This document shows, one piece after another, positions 1-11,079 of a stretch of DNA of 64,000 nucleotides (the stretch's first letter is position 1; each line of letters starts with the position of its first letter). Origin of the DNA: Nothophaeocryptopus gaeumannii (taxonomy: Eukaryota; Ascomycota; Dothideomycetes; Mycosphaerellales; Mycosphaerellaceae). Made by a program: the position numbers and the translations under genes. The notes beneath the pieces were generated by a model, which searched no databases, had not been told where the DNA came from, and saw only the letters and a program-made list of their open reading frames with translations. Location of the stretch: contig JASISA010000023.1 in assembly GCA_031771865.1 (NCBI GenBank), positions 1,054,001 through 1,118,000 on the forward strand, read 5' to 3'.

Positions 1-643
1 GTCAAGCATGGCCGGCGGGCATGATCTTGGCCAGGTACTTACTGCGGCGCAAGCGGGATGAGTTGCAAAATGCCTCTGCGATGTTTGTTTGAATCGTTCG
101 GCCCGTGCAATGCCCGCATCTAGCTGACATTCCATTTCACAGCGTCGAGCTTGGTGCTGGCGGTGGGCTCGCTGGGTAAGTTACGTGGGCAGCAGCGGAT
201 CTGCGATCTTTCATCGGGAGATGATGGCATTTGTTGACAGTGATAGGTTGGCTGTCGCTGTGGGATGCAGTCCGAAGGATGTTGTGCACATCACCGATCA
301 GGAACCGATGCTTGCTCTGATGCAGCAAAACATATCCCTCAATGATCTCCAGCATCGCGTGAAGGCCTCTGTATATGATTGGGGCAACCCGCGACCAGAG
401 AGCATCCCACAACCGGATGTCGTCCTGGCAGCAGATTGCGTGTACTTCGAGCCTGCATTTCCATTGTTGCAAGAGACACTGCAGGATCTTATAGGCCCGT
501 CCACGGTGTGTTACTTCTGCTTCAAACGCAGACGACGCGCCGATATGCATTTCTTGAAGGCGGTGAAAAAGACATTCATGATCGAGGAGGTGAATGACGA
601 CCCGGCTCGAGGGGAATATGCCCGAGAGAACATCTTCCTGTAG
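1..643 (+). CDS. EFM6: Protein N-lysine methyltransferase, EFM6-like (5' end missing)
   Basis: Class I SAM-dependent methyltransferase of the fungal EFM6 group, which methylates a lysine of elongation factor eEF1A in the cytoplasm (family knowledge). The window opens inside the gene. Readable exons are 1-82, 143-175 and 247-643, with introns 83-142 (GTTTGT donor, CTGAC branch, CAG acceptor) and 176-246 (GTAAGT donor, TAG acceptor). Spliced, they give a WPAGMILARYLL segment, then the SAM-binding motif VELGAGGGLAGLAVAVG, an acidic motif ITDQEP and the family motif VLAADCVYFEPAFPLL. It ends ENIFL before TAG at 641-643. The first donor could instead be GTACTT at 35, but the longer exon keeps the usual ARYLL segment. 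Missing 5' sequence prevents a length check. Family assignment is firm, the exact paralogue less so. Confidence 0.8.
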
Positions 644-2252
644 GCTTCACAACGCCCTGCAATTGCAAGGCTGATGCTGACCTTGGCGTCCAGGTGTACA
701 ATCAGGAGGAAGAATACGAACCAGGCTGACCGGTGAACTGGCTTGGGTAGTCCAAGACCAATCCTGGCACCAGGCTGACAGGAGACGCGCGCGGCGAAGC
801 TCCAAGCTGCAAAACCACCAGACACCGCATTTTGGGTTTTGACCTGATGATCAGGTGAAGGCAATGCGACCAACGTGAGTGCCTATTTTCGTGGTGACGG
901 AGAAGTTGAAATGAGTGTCTCACCCGAAGGAGACGACCATATTATTCCTGAAGCGCTTATCGTCATGGTCTGCTGTGCAGGCACCGATGAGCCGATGCTG
1001 TGAATGGTGGTCTTGCTTGCTTGCGGCCGTTCATCCGTTCTCACGACTCCATGAATATCTTCCTGACGTCATTCAAAGCCATTGTCGCATTCCAGTCTGA
1101 CATAGGATACGTGATCGCGGACGAGCAGCGGACAAAGAGCTGCTTATGAGATCGTTTGCCTCCTCGCGTCCTCGGCATCACAGAACAAAGAGTATGACAG
1201 TGACCCTGTGGTCAAGTCGACGCCGCTCGTACCGGTAGGCGCGGTCAGAGCCACTTTCGCCGGAGTTGTAGCTTGCAGCCAGGCACAAGCGCCTGCTGCA
1301 AGTGTGCGGCTTCTTGCAGTAGCAGGACTTGTGAGACGTAGCCCGTGGGGAGTCTGCCTCCTACTCTTTGACTGACATGGGTATGTTGCGAGCTCTAATT
1401 CGTCCTCGTGCTCGCCACGAGCTCGCGCCATAGCCAGCGCTCCACACCTTCGAAGCTGCTGGTCCGTGCCTTGCTCGTCCGGCATCGCAGTGGGCAGATT
1501 GCTGGCAAATGCGCAAGCATTGTTTCAAGCTCCCCAGACAAGGAGAAGCTGTCCTGAGATTAGACCAGACGCGCTGAGAATATACCAAGACTCGCTCATG
1601 AGAGTAGTGGTTATTTGTGCTTCGGGCCAAGCATTTTTTGCGTTGCGACGAAGCTTGACAAGACAACGCCAGACGATCGCATCGTCAAATCGGGTGTCCC
1701 TACGTACAATGCCCCACAAGCCAAGAGGTCTTTCACTTGTTGCACTGATCCGAGCTTCCACGGTAAGCTCGGCGAGAAGGGCCAAAGCCAATCGTGAGTT
1801 CATGCCCAGACCCGCCGCGGCGCCGCCTTGGCACTAAATCTGTGAGGGAAGGTGATCGGCTTTCACTCTCACCCAAGGGCCGCCCTCCAGCACAGTCCGT
1901 GCTCCCTTTGCCTTTCGAATCCATATCTCGAGGACCTCCTGCTCCTCTGAACACCACATTGCTTTCGCTATGGCTCAACGGACGTAACGATGGACGACCA
2001 AACCAAACTGATGTGTGGACGAGCACCCAATACGCACAAACTATTCAGCCAGTTAGCATAGCCGACCTGCAACTGCACAGCATTCCTTGGAACCGCCCGT
2101 GCATTTATCCGGGCGGCTTGCTACTCAGCCTTGGCCGCAACGGGTGCATTGAAATCGATCAAACGTCACAACACAAGGGTCTCAACAACTGGTATACAAC
2201 TCGACTGTCGTCCGGCTTAAGGCCACTCCGAACATTCTCCCGCCCCACAATC
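644..2252. other. Gene-poor stretch, 1.6 kb
   Basis: Only short overlapping ORFs on both strands, none with recognisable motifs or gene-like composition. The frame of the gene at 2253 stays open upstream to 1794, but that translation looks non-coding. Presumably 3' UTR of the methyltransferase gene and the promoter of the next gene. Confidence 0.4.
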
Positions 2253-2738
2253 ATGCGACTCAACTGTTTCTGTGCGGCGCCAATTGACGGCCTGCCAGTT
2301 GACCAAGACGAGGCCCCTCGTACGCCAAGAAAGAAGACAATCAAGAGGCAGGGCAGCAACCAGTCGCAAGCGTCGCGATGCAGCACTGCATCCAATTCTA
2401 GCATATCTAGGCTACCGCCATGCAAAGGACGACCGGGCTCAGATCCCAAAATCGATAGGCTCATGATGCCGGTGCCTCCGGAACTTCGAGCAAGCAGATG
2501 TCTCCGACTAAGCCAACCGAAAACATATAGCGCAATAGTCGACTCCATGAAGCAGACCCGGGGATGCCGCGACTGGAGGACTTTCGATGTTTTCTACAAA
2601 GACGAAGTGGACTTGACGATATCGGCGACGGAAGTCGCTCGGAGACGGGCAGCCGACTACGAACGAAAACTGCGTCAACTCAATAGCTTTTCGTCAAGCG
2701 AAGGACGACATTCTCTCGAAGTCGATATGATCGGGTGA
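2253..2738 (+). CDS. Small uncharacterised protein, tandem relative 1 (161 aa)
   Basis: Not recognised. I start it at ATG 2253 (MRLNCFCAAP), where the translation becomes gene-like; the same frame is open to 1794, so a longer N-terminus is possible. The protein has a basic, serine-rich N-terminal half and a more structured C-terminal half with a charged helix (EVARRRAADYERKLRQLN), then a serine/glutamate stretch and the terminal residues VDMIG. The next gene downstream ends with the same VDMIG and has a comparable charged helix just before it, which suggests an old tandem duplication (inference). No signal peptide or membrane segment. An AATAAA-like element lies near 2867. Function unknown. 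Confidence 0.5.
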   Translation: MRLNCFCAAPIDGLPVDQDEAPRTPRKKTIKRQGSNQSQASRCSTASNSSISRLPPCKGRPGSDPKIDRLMMPVPPELRASRCLRLSQPKTYSAIVDSMKQTRGCRDWRTFDVFYKDEVDLTISATEVARRRAADYERKLRQLNSFSSSEGRHSLEVDMIG

Positions 2739-2965
2739 ATGCATTATCAATCGCGATACAATCACATGATCGTTGGTGGGCCCGTGGCGCTTGTCTGAGA
2801 TTTGCCCTCCGCCTCCGCTCCCGGAGTCGGACCTGCGTCTTGGGGTTCTTGGCAGTCACAAGCCTGTAATAAAACCTTCTGGAGTCTGGACTCATATGGT
2901 CAGCGTGTTCCTCACGTCTGCTGTGTGCTACTCTCATCACCAAAGTAGACGACTCCTCTGCTGGA

Positions 2966-3469
2966 ATGGGCTCGATATCGACTGCCGCATCGACTTCAAC
3001 ATCGCCACTTCTCACAGGGCGCAAGATATCAAACGCAAGCACGGTCGACACAACATCATCATCACAACTGTCCACATCGACAGGTTTGACAACAATCCCA
3101 TCATCTTCATCGACGAGATCGACCCAAAAGCTATTGGAGAAATTGTTGATGCGCGACTCGTCTGAACAAGACCCAAGGCACCACGAAATACAAGCCGTGG
3201 TGCGACGACGAATCAAGGACTACATCTTTGCCGACGTCAACGTTGACTGGAAGTCGATACCGGTACTGGACGAAGAAACACCCTTCAACAACGCGCTTCT
3301 ACTTGCGCGAGAGGATTTACGATGCAAAGCGTCGCGAGACTACCTTCATGAAGTACGCGACAATCTTCGGCGACTTCGATTTTCCAATACAAATTTATCG
3401 CCCGACGACGACAGCAACTGCAACGTTCTAATCGACGATGAGGACAGATTTGTTGACATGATCGGATGA
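2966..3469 (+). CDS. Small uncharacterised protein, tandem relative 2 (167 aa)
   Basis: Not recognised. ATG at 2966 opens a protein with a Ser/Thr-rich N-terminal third (about residues 1-55), then a charged, helix-prone domain with KDYIFADVNVDWKSIP and LAREDLRCKASRDYLHEV, an acidic stretch and a C-terminal VDMIG. The two neighbouring genes, 227 bp apart, share the order Ser-rich region, arginine-rich helix, acidic tail, VDMIG, although overall identity is low. No signal peptide or transmembrane segment. An upstream exon cannot be excluded. Function unknown. Confidence 0.55.
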   Translation: MGSISTAASTSTSPLLTGRKISNASTVDTTSSSQLSTSTGLTTIPSSSSTRSTQKLLEKLLMRDSSEQDPRHHEIQAVVRRRIKDYIFADVNVDWKSIPVLDEETPFNNALLLAREDLRCKASRDYLHEVRDNLRRLRFSNTNLSPDDDSNCNVLIDDEDRFVDMIG

Positions 3470-4142
3470 CGTCTGACTCGAAGTCGGGCGCTGCAAGATC
3501 AACAAGGTCTTGATCACGGCAGGCCTCCCCTCAACCGGAGAATTGGCACGGTGAATTCTGACCGCAGCTGATGCTGCGACTTGGCATGCATCACCTAATG
3601 GGTTAAGCCAAGACCGGAAAGCGAAGAAACACGCCGAGCATAGATGGAGTTGCTCGGTCGCACGATCGAGTAAAAGATCGGCGACATGCACTTGATACAC
3701 TTATACAGCACTGGCCGCCTTCTAGAGGCCAGGCAGAAACTTCACACGGCGTTTGAGCGATGCAGATGCGATCAATTTTGTACTTGGTTGTAATGAATGG
3801 AGCGTTCAAGCGTTGTTGTTTGCGTAGCTGTCATGTCAGAATACGGGCGCAAAGCGAAAACGAGTAACCTAGTTACCTACCTGTCTAATCACCAAGAGAT
3901 CGGATTTACGGTTTTCGTGAGAAACAAGACTATCATCATGCATCTTCTTATCTCTTCTTGTCATTCAACGTGTGTGTGCCTGAATGGTCCTAATGCCTGA
4001 AAGACAAGAACTGATCATCGCTGCCAACCCCAACATCCCAGCGCCGATCGCTTGGCCTACTTCGACATCTCCAGCGATCACCACCGCAAGGATAAACCTT
4101 CAATCTCTCATCATCACCATAAACACTACACGCACGATAGTC
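3470..4142. other. Intergenic, promoter side of COA1
   Basis: No convincing ORF. The COA1 frame is open upstream to 3984, but those residues look like translated 5' UTR. Nothing else recognised. Confidence 0.4.
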
Positions 4143-4830
4143 ATGCTACCTCGACCGCGCATACGCTTCCGCTGGCCCACCAGCAGCAGCAGCAGCCAAG
4201 CCTTCCGACAGAATGGCTCCCGCCGCACCCTCATCGCCGCGCCCAAACCCGGCTCCGGCCCCCTCCTCGAACGCCGCGCCGACCGCGCCCTCCCCTCCGT
4301 ATCGACAGGCACATCCCGCTGGCTGAAAACCCTACCCATCTTCGCTATGATCATGACAGGTTCCTGCCTAGCCATCTTCAATTACCAAAAAACTTCCTCG
4401 AGCGTGGTTAGTTCTACGTTGTATGCTCTGCGGACAAATGAAAAGGCGAGAGAGGTTTTGGGGGATGAGATATACTTCGCTAGTCAGGTGCCGTGGATTC
4501 ATGGGGAGTTAAATCAGTTGCATGGACGGATTGATATTTGGTTTTGGGTTAAGGGGACGAGGGGGAGGGGGTTGATGAGGTTTAGGAGTGTGAGGAGGGA
4601 GAGGATGGGGTTTGTGAGTTGACACCTTTTTGCAATGGGTCCGCTGTCACAGCTGGCTGCTGCACGGGATGGGTATGGGAGAATATGCGCTGACGAGACG
4701 GATACAGTTCGAGACGCTGGAATGGAGTCTACAACCCGAGGGAGCCGAGACTATATCTTTATTGCAGCCCAAGGGGCAAGATCCATTCAACCAGACGCCG
4801 ATGGAGGAGCAGGCAAGTGTAGCGGTGTGA
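4143..4830 (+). CDS. COA1: Cytochrome c oxidase assembly factor 1 (COA1 family)
   Basis: COA1 is an inner-membrane assembly factor for respiratory complex IV; it acts with Shy1 on newly made Cox1 (family knowledge). Exons 4143-4613 and 4708-4830 join across a 94-nt intron (GTGAGT..ACAG) to give 197 aa. Residues 1-60 are Arg/Ser-rich and look like a mitochondrial presequence. One transmembrane segment lies at about 64-81. The matrix-excluded domain carries LGDEIYFASQVPWIHGELNQ, GRIDIWFWVKGTRG and, across the splice, GF-FETLEWSL. Without splicing the ORF stops at once after GFVS, so the intron is well supported. I chose ATG 4143 over an upstream in-frame ATG at 3984 because it gives a clean presequence. 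The 5' half is C-rich and the 3' half very G-rich on the sense strand. Confidence 0.88.
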
Positions 4831-7800
4831 AAGCACAGCAAGAACGACCATGAGTGCGTTCGGAAAATCCGCAAGCATCTCCAGGGATTGATGCTTGAGT
4901 AGAAACATGCAGTCAGACAACCACTTGGCCCAAAATGCGCGTAGCATCTCGATGAAGAGGCAATGAGTCAAGACACATACGGACATTCGGCCTTCAGAAT
5001 TGGCCGCTGTGATGTCGGGTTGAAGATGATTGCGTGCTATCGGATAGTACGGATATCACGATTAGATGTGATGGTCAGCATCTGCGAGATTCCGGCGAAG
5101 ATCGAGGATCACTAGCCTTCACTGCCAAGGCTCAAATGGAGTAGCAAGAGAAGGTAGCGGCATACTAAACATCTTCACTATGATTTCAAAGCCATCGACT
5201 CTGCTGTTGATGTATCATACGGCTTGGTTGTGGGGTTGGCATTTATTGAGAGACTTTCGGCTGACGAGTCTCTGTTGCTGTACCACGCGAGGACGACGTC
5301 TGACTCACGGTGACATGAAGTACACGTCTCCTTCGTCCAGAAAGTGTGGCTGACGGATGATCGATCTGGCTGATTATGTGTTCAGCAGGCCGACCTGGTC
5401 ACTCACTCACCGGTTGCATCCAGCAGACACCTGCTGTAACAGAGAACGCTTCCACCCGGATAAAGACATTACCCACCATCCCATCTGTCCCAGATCCCCC
5501 GAATCTCGGTCTTAACGGATCCCTCCAACCTCCAACTCGAAGTTGTAAGCCCTTCGCAGGCTTGCTTTGCAAACCGTCTCACCTCTTGGCAAGGACCCAT
5601 CTAGTCCTTTACAAACCCACGATACATCGAAACTCTCACAACCGCCCTTCGGAAGCAACAGGAACTGGAACAGAAGCACAACAAAACAGCTCTCGATACT
5701 TGAGAAAAAGTACTGCGCTGCAGCACTGTGCATACCCAAAGGAGCGAAGCGGTGCGAAGCTGGGATCTGGCGGAGCGAAGCGGCCTCGCGGAGCACGTGG
5801 CTGGATGGCTTGCAGCTCACGCCTCGTTCGCAGTACGGGAGGTACTTTATCGATCCTACAGAGGCCGCGTGCCATAATGGATGATGTGGTACAGTTTGGA
5901 GAGCATTGGAGTTTCCAATGTTGACGTCGCCGTGTTGTATGTTCCGGGGCTGGTTCGACAGGTCTTCAATGCACAGCCGGTCCTGCATACTGTTTCTCTC
6001 TTCCGGTACCTCGAGCGGAATGCCAGCCGCCGGGCCTGGCGTGTCCGGCATGGTCACCCGATATGTCGCTGCTCTTGATGAAGTCCGAACATCTCTTGAC
6101 GACTTCTCCACTGCGTACACAGCGCCGTTCATACCGACATTACCATTTGTTCGTCTCTGCCGATGGGGTCGTATCGATGCACCTTGAGCAACCAGAGCAA
6201 AAGGGTTCTCTCTTTATTTCGAAGATATCGAAGGCTACGTCGAGCGAAATGAAAGGAACTCAATATCAGCCATATCGATTGTTGACGAGCATCACATGCC
6301 CGTGTATGGCCAATTCAGGTCACTGACTCGCCTCGAAATCGCGTTCCAGCCTGATGCCATTTCGCATGGTCGTTTGTGGCTGCGTGCAACATGCCTTTTT
6401 ATTCGCATCGACACTCACATCCCTCAGCGCCGCAAATGCATCAAGTCTGTCCACCAGGTACCTTGGTCTTCGCCATTCTCTCGATATGTCGTGAGACGGC
6501 CACTGTGCCTCGGCCATTTCACAATCATCTATTGCTCCTGCACGGCCTCAAGAGATGCACAGATAAGACAATACGTGCGTTCGCGCAAGAGAATGGCGGC
6601 ACCGAGGCCGTATTCGTCCACAGTGCCATGACTCTGGATTCAACAATCGGAGAACTGCTCATTGCACATCGTAACCAATACCTCAAGGCTCAACATGCAG
6701 GTAAACCTGGTGTCGTGGTACCCGTGTTATCCAGAGCCGCCTGATTCGGGTGGTCGCATGCCGCTACTTCGAGTTTAACCTCTAGACTTTCCAGATACGT
6801 GGTAGATCAGCATACCAGCTTGATAGAACAAGTGTATCAGCCAGCACGCATACGCTACAGTAGGTGACAGCTAAAGCTTCTCTGGACTTCATGTGTCCTG
6901 TCACTATCTATACCATCTGTAGACGAATCATTGCCTGGGCATTTATCAGCCTCCACCTCTGCAACACCGGAACATCATGTCCGGAGAAAGTATTCTTGCA
7001 TGGCATTCAGCCTCAACCCACCGACGACCTGCTTTGCTCCACAACACATGTTACTCCTGTTGGTGAGCGCTCCAAAACATGGTCGAAAGTATTGCCTAGC
7101 GTCAGCTTGGCTGCCATAGGGGTCAAAATCGAGAGCCCAATGCGCATCAAACTATCAAAATCTTCAGGAATTCGGCCATAGCCGGAATTGGATTCGAAGG
7201 CCTTTATCATACGCCAATGCACTGCGAAAAGTGGCCTGTCGCAGGTGCTAACAGAAAGTACAAGGTCACCATGGCGTGCCACCTCTCAGCACGCCGAAAT
7301 GAAGCGCCTATGACCAGTTGCTCCATCCATAGGACCTGGCTCCGCCAACTGATGGCGCACTGCGGCATCGAGAAAATTTGCGGATGGAGCAATTGCACAC
7401 GCATTCATGTACAGTCACTAATTTGCACTATCCCGGTGTCCACGCCCTCGATTTTGGCAGTCTTGAGACAAAACAAGAGATGCGCCTCTTCGGCAACGTC
7501 AATCTCAGGCTGAATAGACCGAGGCGAAAGCACGTACCGGAACCGGCATGCAGCCCTGCGCACGCTTCCTAATCAAGAGCAAGGTCTTGTGAAGGCGTCG
7601 ATCACCACGGTATGAATGGTGGCAATGCGACCACGCTGCTGCACAGCAATCCCCCTGGCGTCAATCTTACCATTAAGCCTACTGCCAACAGAGCCAGCAG
7701 ACATGAGTGCTGACCTCTCCGGAGATGCTCAATACTTGACAACACACCTTCTCTGCTGTCCATCATCCGAATTGGGTGACATGCTGTATACCTCTCCTCA

Positions 7801-8036
7801 AAGTCTAGCAGAACTACGCTCCCAACAGCGGACTCCAAGATAACGAGTCGGTATATGCGGTACTTGCAAACGGTCGAAGGGCTGTTGAAGTTGAGTGCGC
7901 AGAGAGGCGCTACGATCATCATGCCCACTACCAGGTGTGGCAGGAAGCAGAAAGATAAGACCAAGATGGCAGATAGCAAGCAAAGGCATCGACGGAGATA
8001 CCTTTCATGGATGTCGAGAGAACATCGAGCGAAATC
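4831..8036. other. Gene-poor stretch, 3.2 kb
   Basis: Many small overlapping ORFs on both strands but no confident gene. Around 5740-5790 there are short imperfect repeats of a GAGCGAAGCGG-like unit. A possible decayed coding region at 5881-6744 is listed separately. The last few hundred bases are the promoter side of the peroxidase gene. Confidence 0.4.
5881..6744 (+). pseudogene. Possible gene relic, unidentified
   Basis: Three stretches of plus-strand translation look more protein-like than their surroundings but lie in changing frames separated by stops: near 6050-6130 (YVAALDEVRTSLDDFSTAY), near 6206-6340 (SLYFEDIEGYVERNERNSIS, then VDEHHMPVYGQF), and 6560-6740 (FAQENGGTEAVFVHSAM). They could be exons of an unidentified gene whose introns I cannot place, or fragments of a decayed one. 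No family recognised, so this is a weak call. Confidence 0.2.
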
Positions 8037-8044
8037 TATAAAAG
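8037..8044 (+). promoter_or_regulatory. TATA box of the peroxidase gene
   Basis: TATAAAAG lies 90 bp upstream of ATG 8134, a spacing normal for a fungal core promoter and typical of regulated genes coding for secreted proteins. No comparable box was seen close to the other starts. Confidence 0.55.
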
Positions 8045-8133
8045 CAGCTCCTTGACCACGAATACAGGACTCGTTCTTCGGTCCCATTAGCAGGTCTTCA
8101 TTGCTTCCATACCGAACGCGATCACACAGTCAA

Positions 8134-9601
8134 ATGAAGTCTATCATTGCTCTTGCAGCCCTAATGGGGGTCGTCGCAGCCTCTCCATGCCCATACGGTA
8201 TGTTTACACAGCCGACAACCTTCACCTTGCAAAGCTGACGGCGCGGATAGGACAACTTGCGGAGAGAGGTGCATTGCCAGCAGATGAAGCCCGGAACTTC
8301 TTCGAAGCCCGTGCTGAGGGCGAGAAGGCTGTCGAGAAGCAGTGGAAGGCCAAACGCGACCTCGAGCATAAACGACAAGAAGAGTACTACCATCATCAGA
8401 AGCGTCAAGGCCTCTTGAACTTGGGAGGCGGCCTACTCAATGGTGCTCTACAGCCTTTCACTGGAGCCCTTGAGGCTCTTGATGTACCGACGCCGCAGGA
8501 GTTCGGCCTTGAGATCATCCCTGATGCCACGCACCCTTACGTTCGCCCTGTATCGGGCGATGTTCGAGGCATGTGTCCTACTGTGAGTGCCCAGTCGACG
8601 CCTTTAAGTCCGAGAAGTGCCACTCATCATCTGTACAGTTGAACACCATGGCCAACCACGGCTACATAAGCCACTCTGGTATCACCACCTTCGCCGAAGC
8701 CGCCAACGCCTGCCAAATCACTCTTGGCTTCGGCTACGACACCTGCACATTCCTAAGCGCACTTGGCCTGCTCGCCGGAGGTGACTTGCCTTCTGGCAAG
8801 TACTCTATTGGAGGTACCGACTCTCGCGTTCCAAACACCCTTGGCCCATCCCTTGGCATCTCTCGTCACGGCTTCTTCGAAGTCGACAACTCCATCTCCC
8901 GCGAGGATACCTACTTCCGCAACCAAGCCAACTTCAACCTCACTCGCTGGGACCGCCTCGTCGACATTGCCAACAAGTACAGCGGCGAGTTCGGAAACAG
9001 CGCTTTCGCCGAGGAGCGTGTGCTGGTCTACAATGAGGCGAAGAACAATAACCCAGAGTTCAATGCTGGTGTGAGATGGTTGGCTGTTACTACTGCTGAG
9101 AGGGTTTTCATCTTCCGGGCTTTGCCCAACGGTACTCATCCAGAGCTGGCCGATTATCAAAATATGGCGCCATTCTACCTTAACGAGACGTTTCCACCGA
9201 ATTGGTTCCGGAGGTCGGCGCCTTATACTCTGGAAGAGACGGGAGCGGATATCGTCAACCTGCTCGCTAGTTCCAGCCAGCTCACCATTCCGGGTGCCAA
9301 TGAAGGACAGAACAACTTTGTGCCTCTTGGCTTGGATATTTCCGATCTCACACCGGCGGCTGCTTCGTGCTTCTTGGCTACTTCGGTCTTTGACGACACG
9401 CCGGGTTTCTTGACGCCGGCGCTTGCTGCCAACTACGAAGTGTACAACGCTTTCGCTCAGGGAGCTGTGGTGCCATTCTTCAGCGGGTTTAACTGCGGAG
9501 CCTTAACTTTGACCCAGCCTGGTCCTGATGCTTCGAAGAATTCTGTGGCGGGTTCTGATACTACATGTAACGTTCTCGTAAATGGTGTCTATCAGTGCTG
9601 A
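8134..9601 (+). CDS. Secreted heme-thiolate peroxidase (chloroperoxidase / peroxygenase family)
   Basis: Member of the chloroperoxidase/unspecific peroxygenase family (Peroxidase_2), extracellular heme-thiolate enzymes that use H2O2 for halogenation, peroxidation or oxygen insertion. Exons 8134-8197, 8251-8582 and 8639-9601 are separated by introns of 53 nt (GTATGT..ATAG) and 56 nt (GTGAGT..ACAG), giving 452 aa. Residues 1-18 are a signal peptide (MKSIIALAALMGVVAA). A charged pre-domain follows, then the proximal heme-ligand motif at the second splice, GMCP-TLNTMANHGYI, with Cys130 as the likely axial thiolate. The distal acid-base motif reads E213-V-D215-N-S217-I-S-R220. Usual forms are PCP and E-H/G-D, so both motifs are altered here. 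One potential N-glycosylation site is FNLTRW. It resembles the stcC-type peroxidases, but no pathway genes surround it. Confidence 0.92.
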
Positions 9602-9938
9602 ACTGACCACCTGACATACTGGAGTCGGAGGCGGAGGCGGAGGCGGAGGCGGACAGGTGCAGAGATTCGACTTGAGGGAGATCGTGGCGAGTTGTCAAAT
9701 AGCTCCAGGCGTTTTGGTGTGCGTTCAGTATCACGATGAATAATGATGTGGCTTCATGAGCTATAGGCAAGGGCACTCGCTCAATTCCCGATGCAAGAGC
9801 CGTACAGGCTCCAGTCTCACCTGCCACTCCCAGCGCTCCACTTCAGCTGCCCTCCTCACAACTCAACCATTTCGTCTACAACAACACAAGCATCATAACC
9901 CCATCAGTCCTGCATCTCACAACCCAACGCATTCGAAA
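9602..9938. other. Intergenic with a short hexamer repeat
   Basis: Contains the CGGAGG repeat at 9626-9653 and a C/A-rich run before the next ATG. Nothing else seen. Confidence 0.4.
9626..9653. repeat. Hexanucleotide microsatellite (CGGAGG), about 4.7 units
   Basis: Perfect tandem copies of a CGGAGG unit just 3' of the peroxidase stop codon, in non-coding sequence. Confidence 0.9.
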
Positions 9939-10544
9939 ATGCCCTCCTCATCTACAGACCACCAGTCCTCCGGAACCCGCTCCAGCAGCATGCCCTCAAC
10001 CTCCTCTCCACGGGAACAAGCCTTCTTCCACCTCCTCCTCGCCTCGAAATACTACACCTTCGCCGACCACCCCGCCCGCCAATCCTATCTCGACGAAGCC
10101 ATCGAGCGGCTCTCCTGCACAACGCCCCGATTCTAGGAGCTCCACGCCTCAACAACGACTTTTTTCCGAAAGCGCATCAACGCCGTGCTAGAAGTAGGGA
10201 TCGTGGGAGATGGATTGACGAGGTACGCGGAAGGGAAGGTGATGCAACATTTGAAGAGTCTCAGGAAGGTGGAGAGGGAAGGGGGAGTGGATTTGGGGAG
10301 AGTGTTGGACTGGGGGTGGGTTAGGTGTGGGTTGGAGGGGAGCGAGATGAGGGGATTGTTGGATAAGGAAGTGGATAGGGAGCAGCGTGAGAGTGCGGCT
10401 GTGCCTTTTAGAACGATGAGGAATATTGTTGGATATAGGCCGGCGGTTCAAGAAGAGGAGGCGGGCAGTGGGCAGCGGGTGGATTCGATTGTAGAGATCG
10501 AGGTGAGGGTTAGGACTGAGGTTGCAGGGTTCTTGGAGGATTAA
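9939..10544 (+). pseudogene. Small uncharacterised gene interrupted by an in-frame TAG
   Basis: ATG 9939 starts a Ser-rich N-terminus followed by a helical segment (REQAFFHLLLASKYYTFADH, then RQSYLDEAIERLSC). Translation stops at TAG 10134-10136, yet the same frame is then open for another 135 codons to TAA at 10542-10544 (FFRKRINAVLEVGIVGDGLT, then EGKVMQHLKSLRKVEREGG). Read through, it would be about 200 codons. No intron with clear GT..AG ends bridges the stop. Either this is a nonsense allele or sequence error, or only the first part is translated. On the sense strand the first part is strongly C-rich and the second strongly G-rich, as in several small genes here. No family recognised. 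Confidence 0.45.
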
Positions 10545-11079
10545 GTCTGAGGACTTATTGCGCAAATGAGGGATTGAATGAAGCCTGTCTTGTGATATAA
10601 TACTGTTTTTGCCTTCCGCACACTCAGTTTTCTGGTCGCGAATCTTGAATCCATATGACATTTGGCGCACGCAGCAGCTGAGTACATGAGCGGTCTTTGT
10701 TGCGGTCACGGTATAGTAGAGCGTTAATGTCTTTTGGAGAAAGGCCGCCGAGCGAGGTGACGGCTGACATCAACGCGCCTCTCCTAGTTCACATATAGAG
10801 CAGCCAAGTAGATGAGGGCATGGCTTTGGGGGTTGTGGCTTTCGATGTAGAGTGTAGGAACGAGTCCAGGCGATTCGCGAAACATACGCCTTTTCCAGTG
10901 GCCCGTGCTTTCGGCAAAGCTGCCAAAGACGCGTAACGTATGCATGTGACGCGCCCACCTCAAGCTGTCAAGTTTTAACTTCGCCTTCCCACTGTGTCTC
11001 TAGGCAATCACTTTTCTACAGAATGCCCCTAGAAGAACTTCTACCTTTTTGAACACCACAACCCACATACACCACCAAC
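10545..11079. other. Intergenic
   Basis: No supported gene. Contains the 3' UTR of the preceding gene and the promoter of the gene at 11080. Confidence 0.4.

Noticed and set aside
1794..2252. N-terminal extension of the gene at 2253
   Set aside because: Translation looks random (Pro/Leu/Ser mix without domain), and a suitable ATG exists at 2253.
5512..6132. 206-codon minus-strand ORF
   Set aside because: No motif, composition unlike nearby genes, overlaps short repeats.
10188..10709. 173-codon minus-strand ORF
   Set aside because: Shadow of the G-rich plus-strand frame at 10137-10544.
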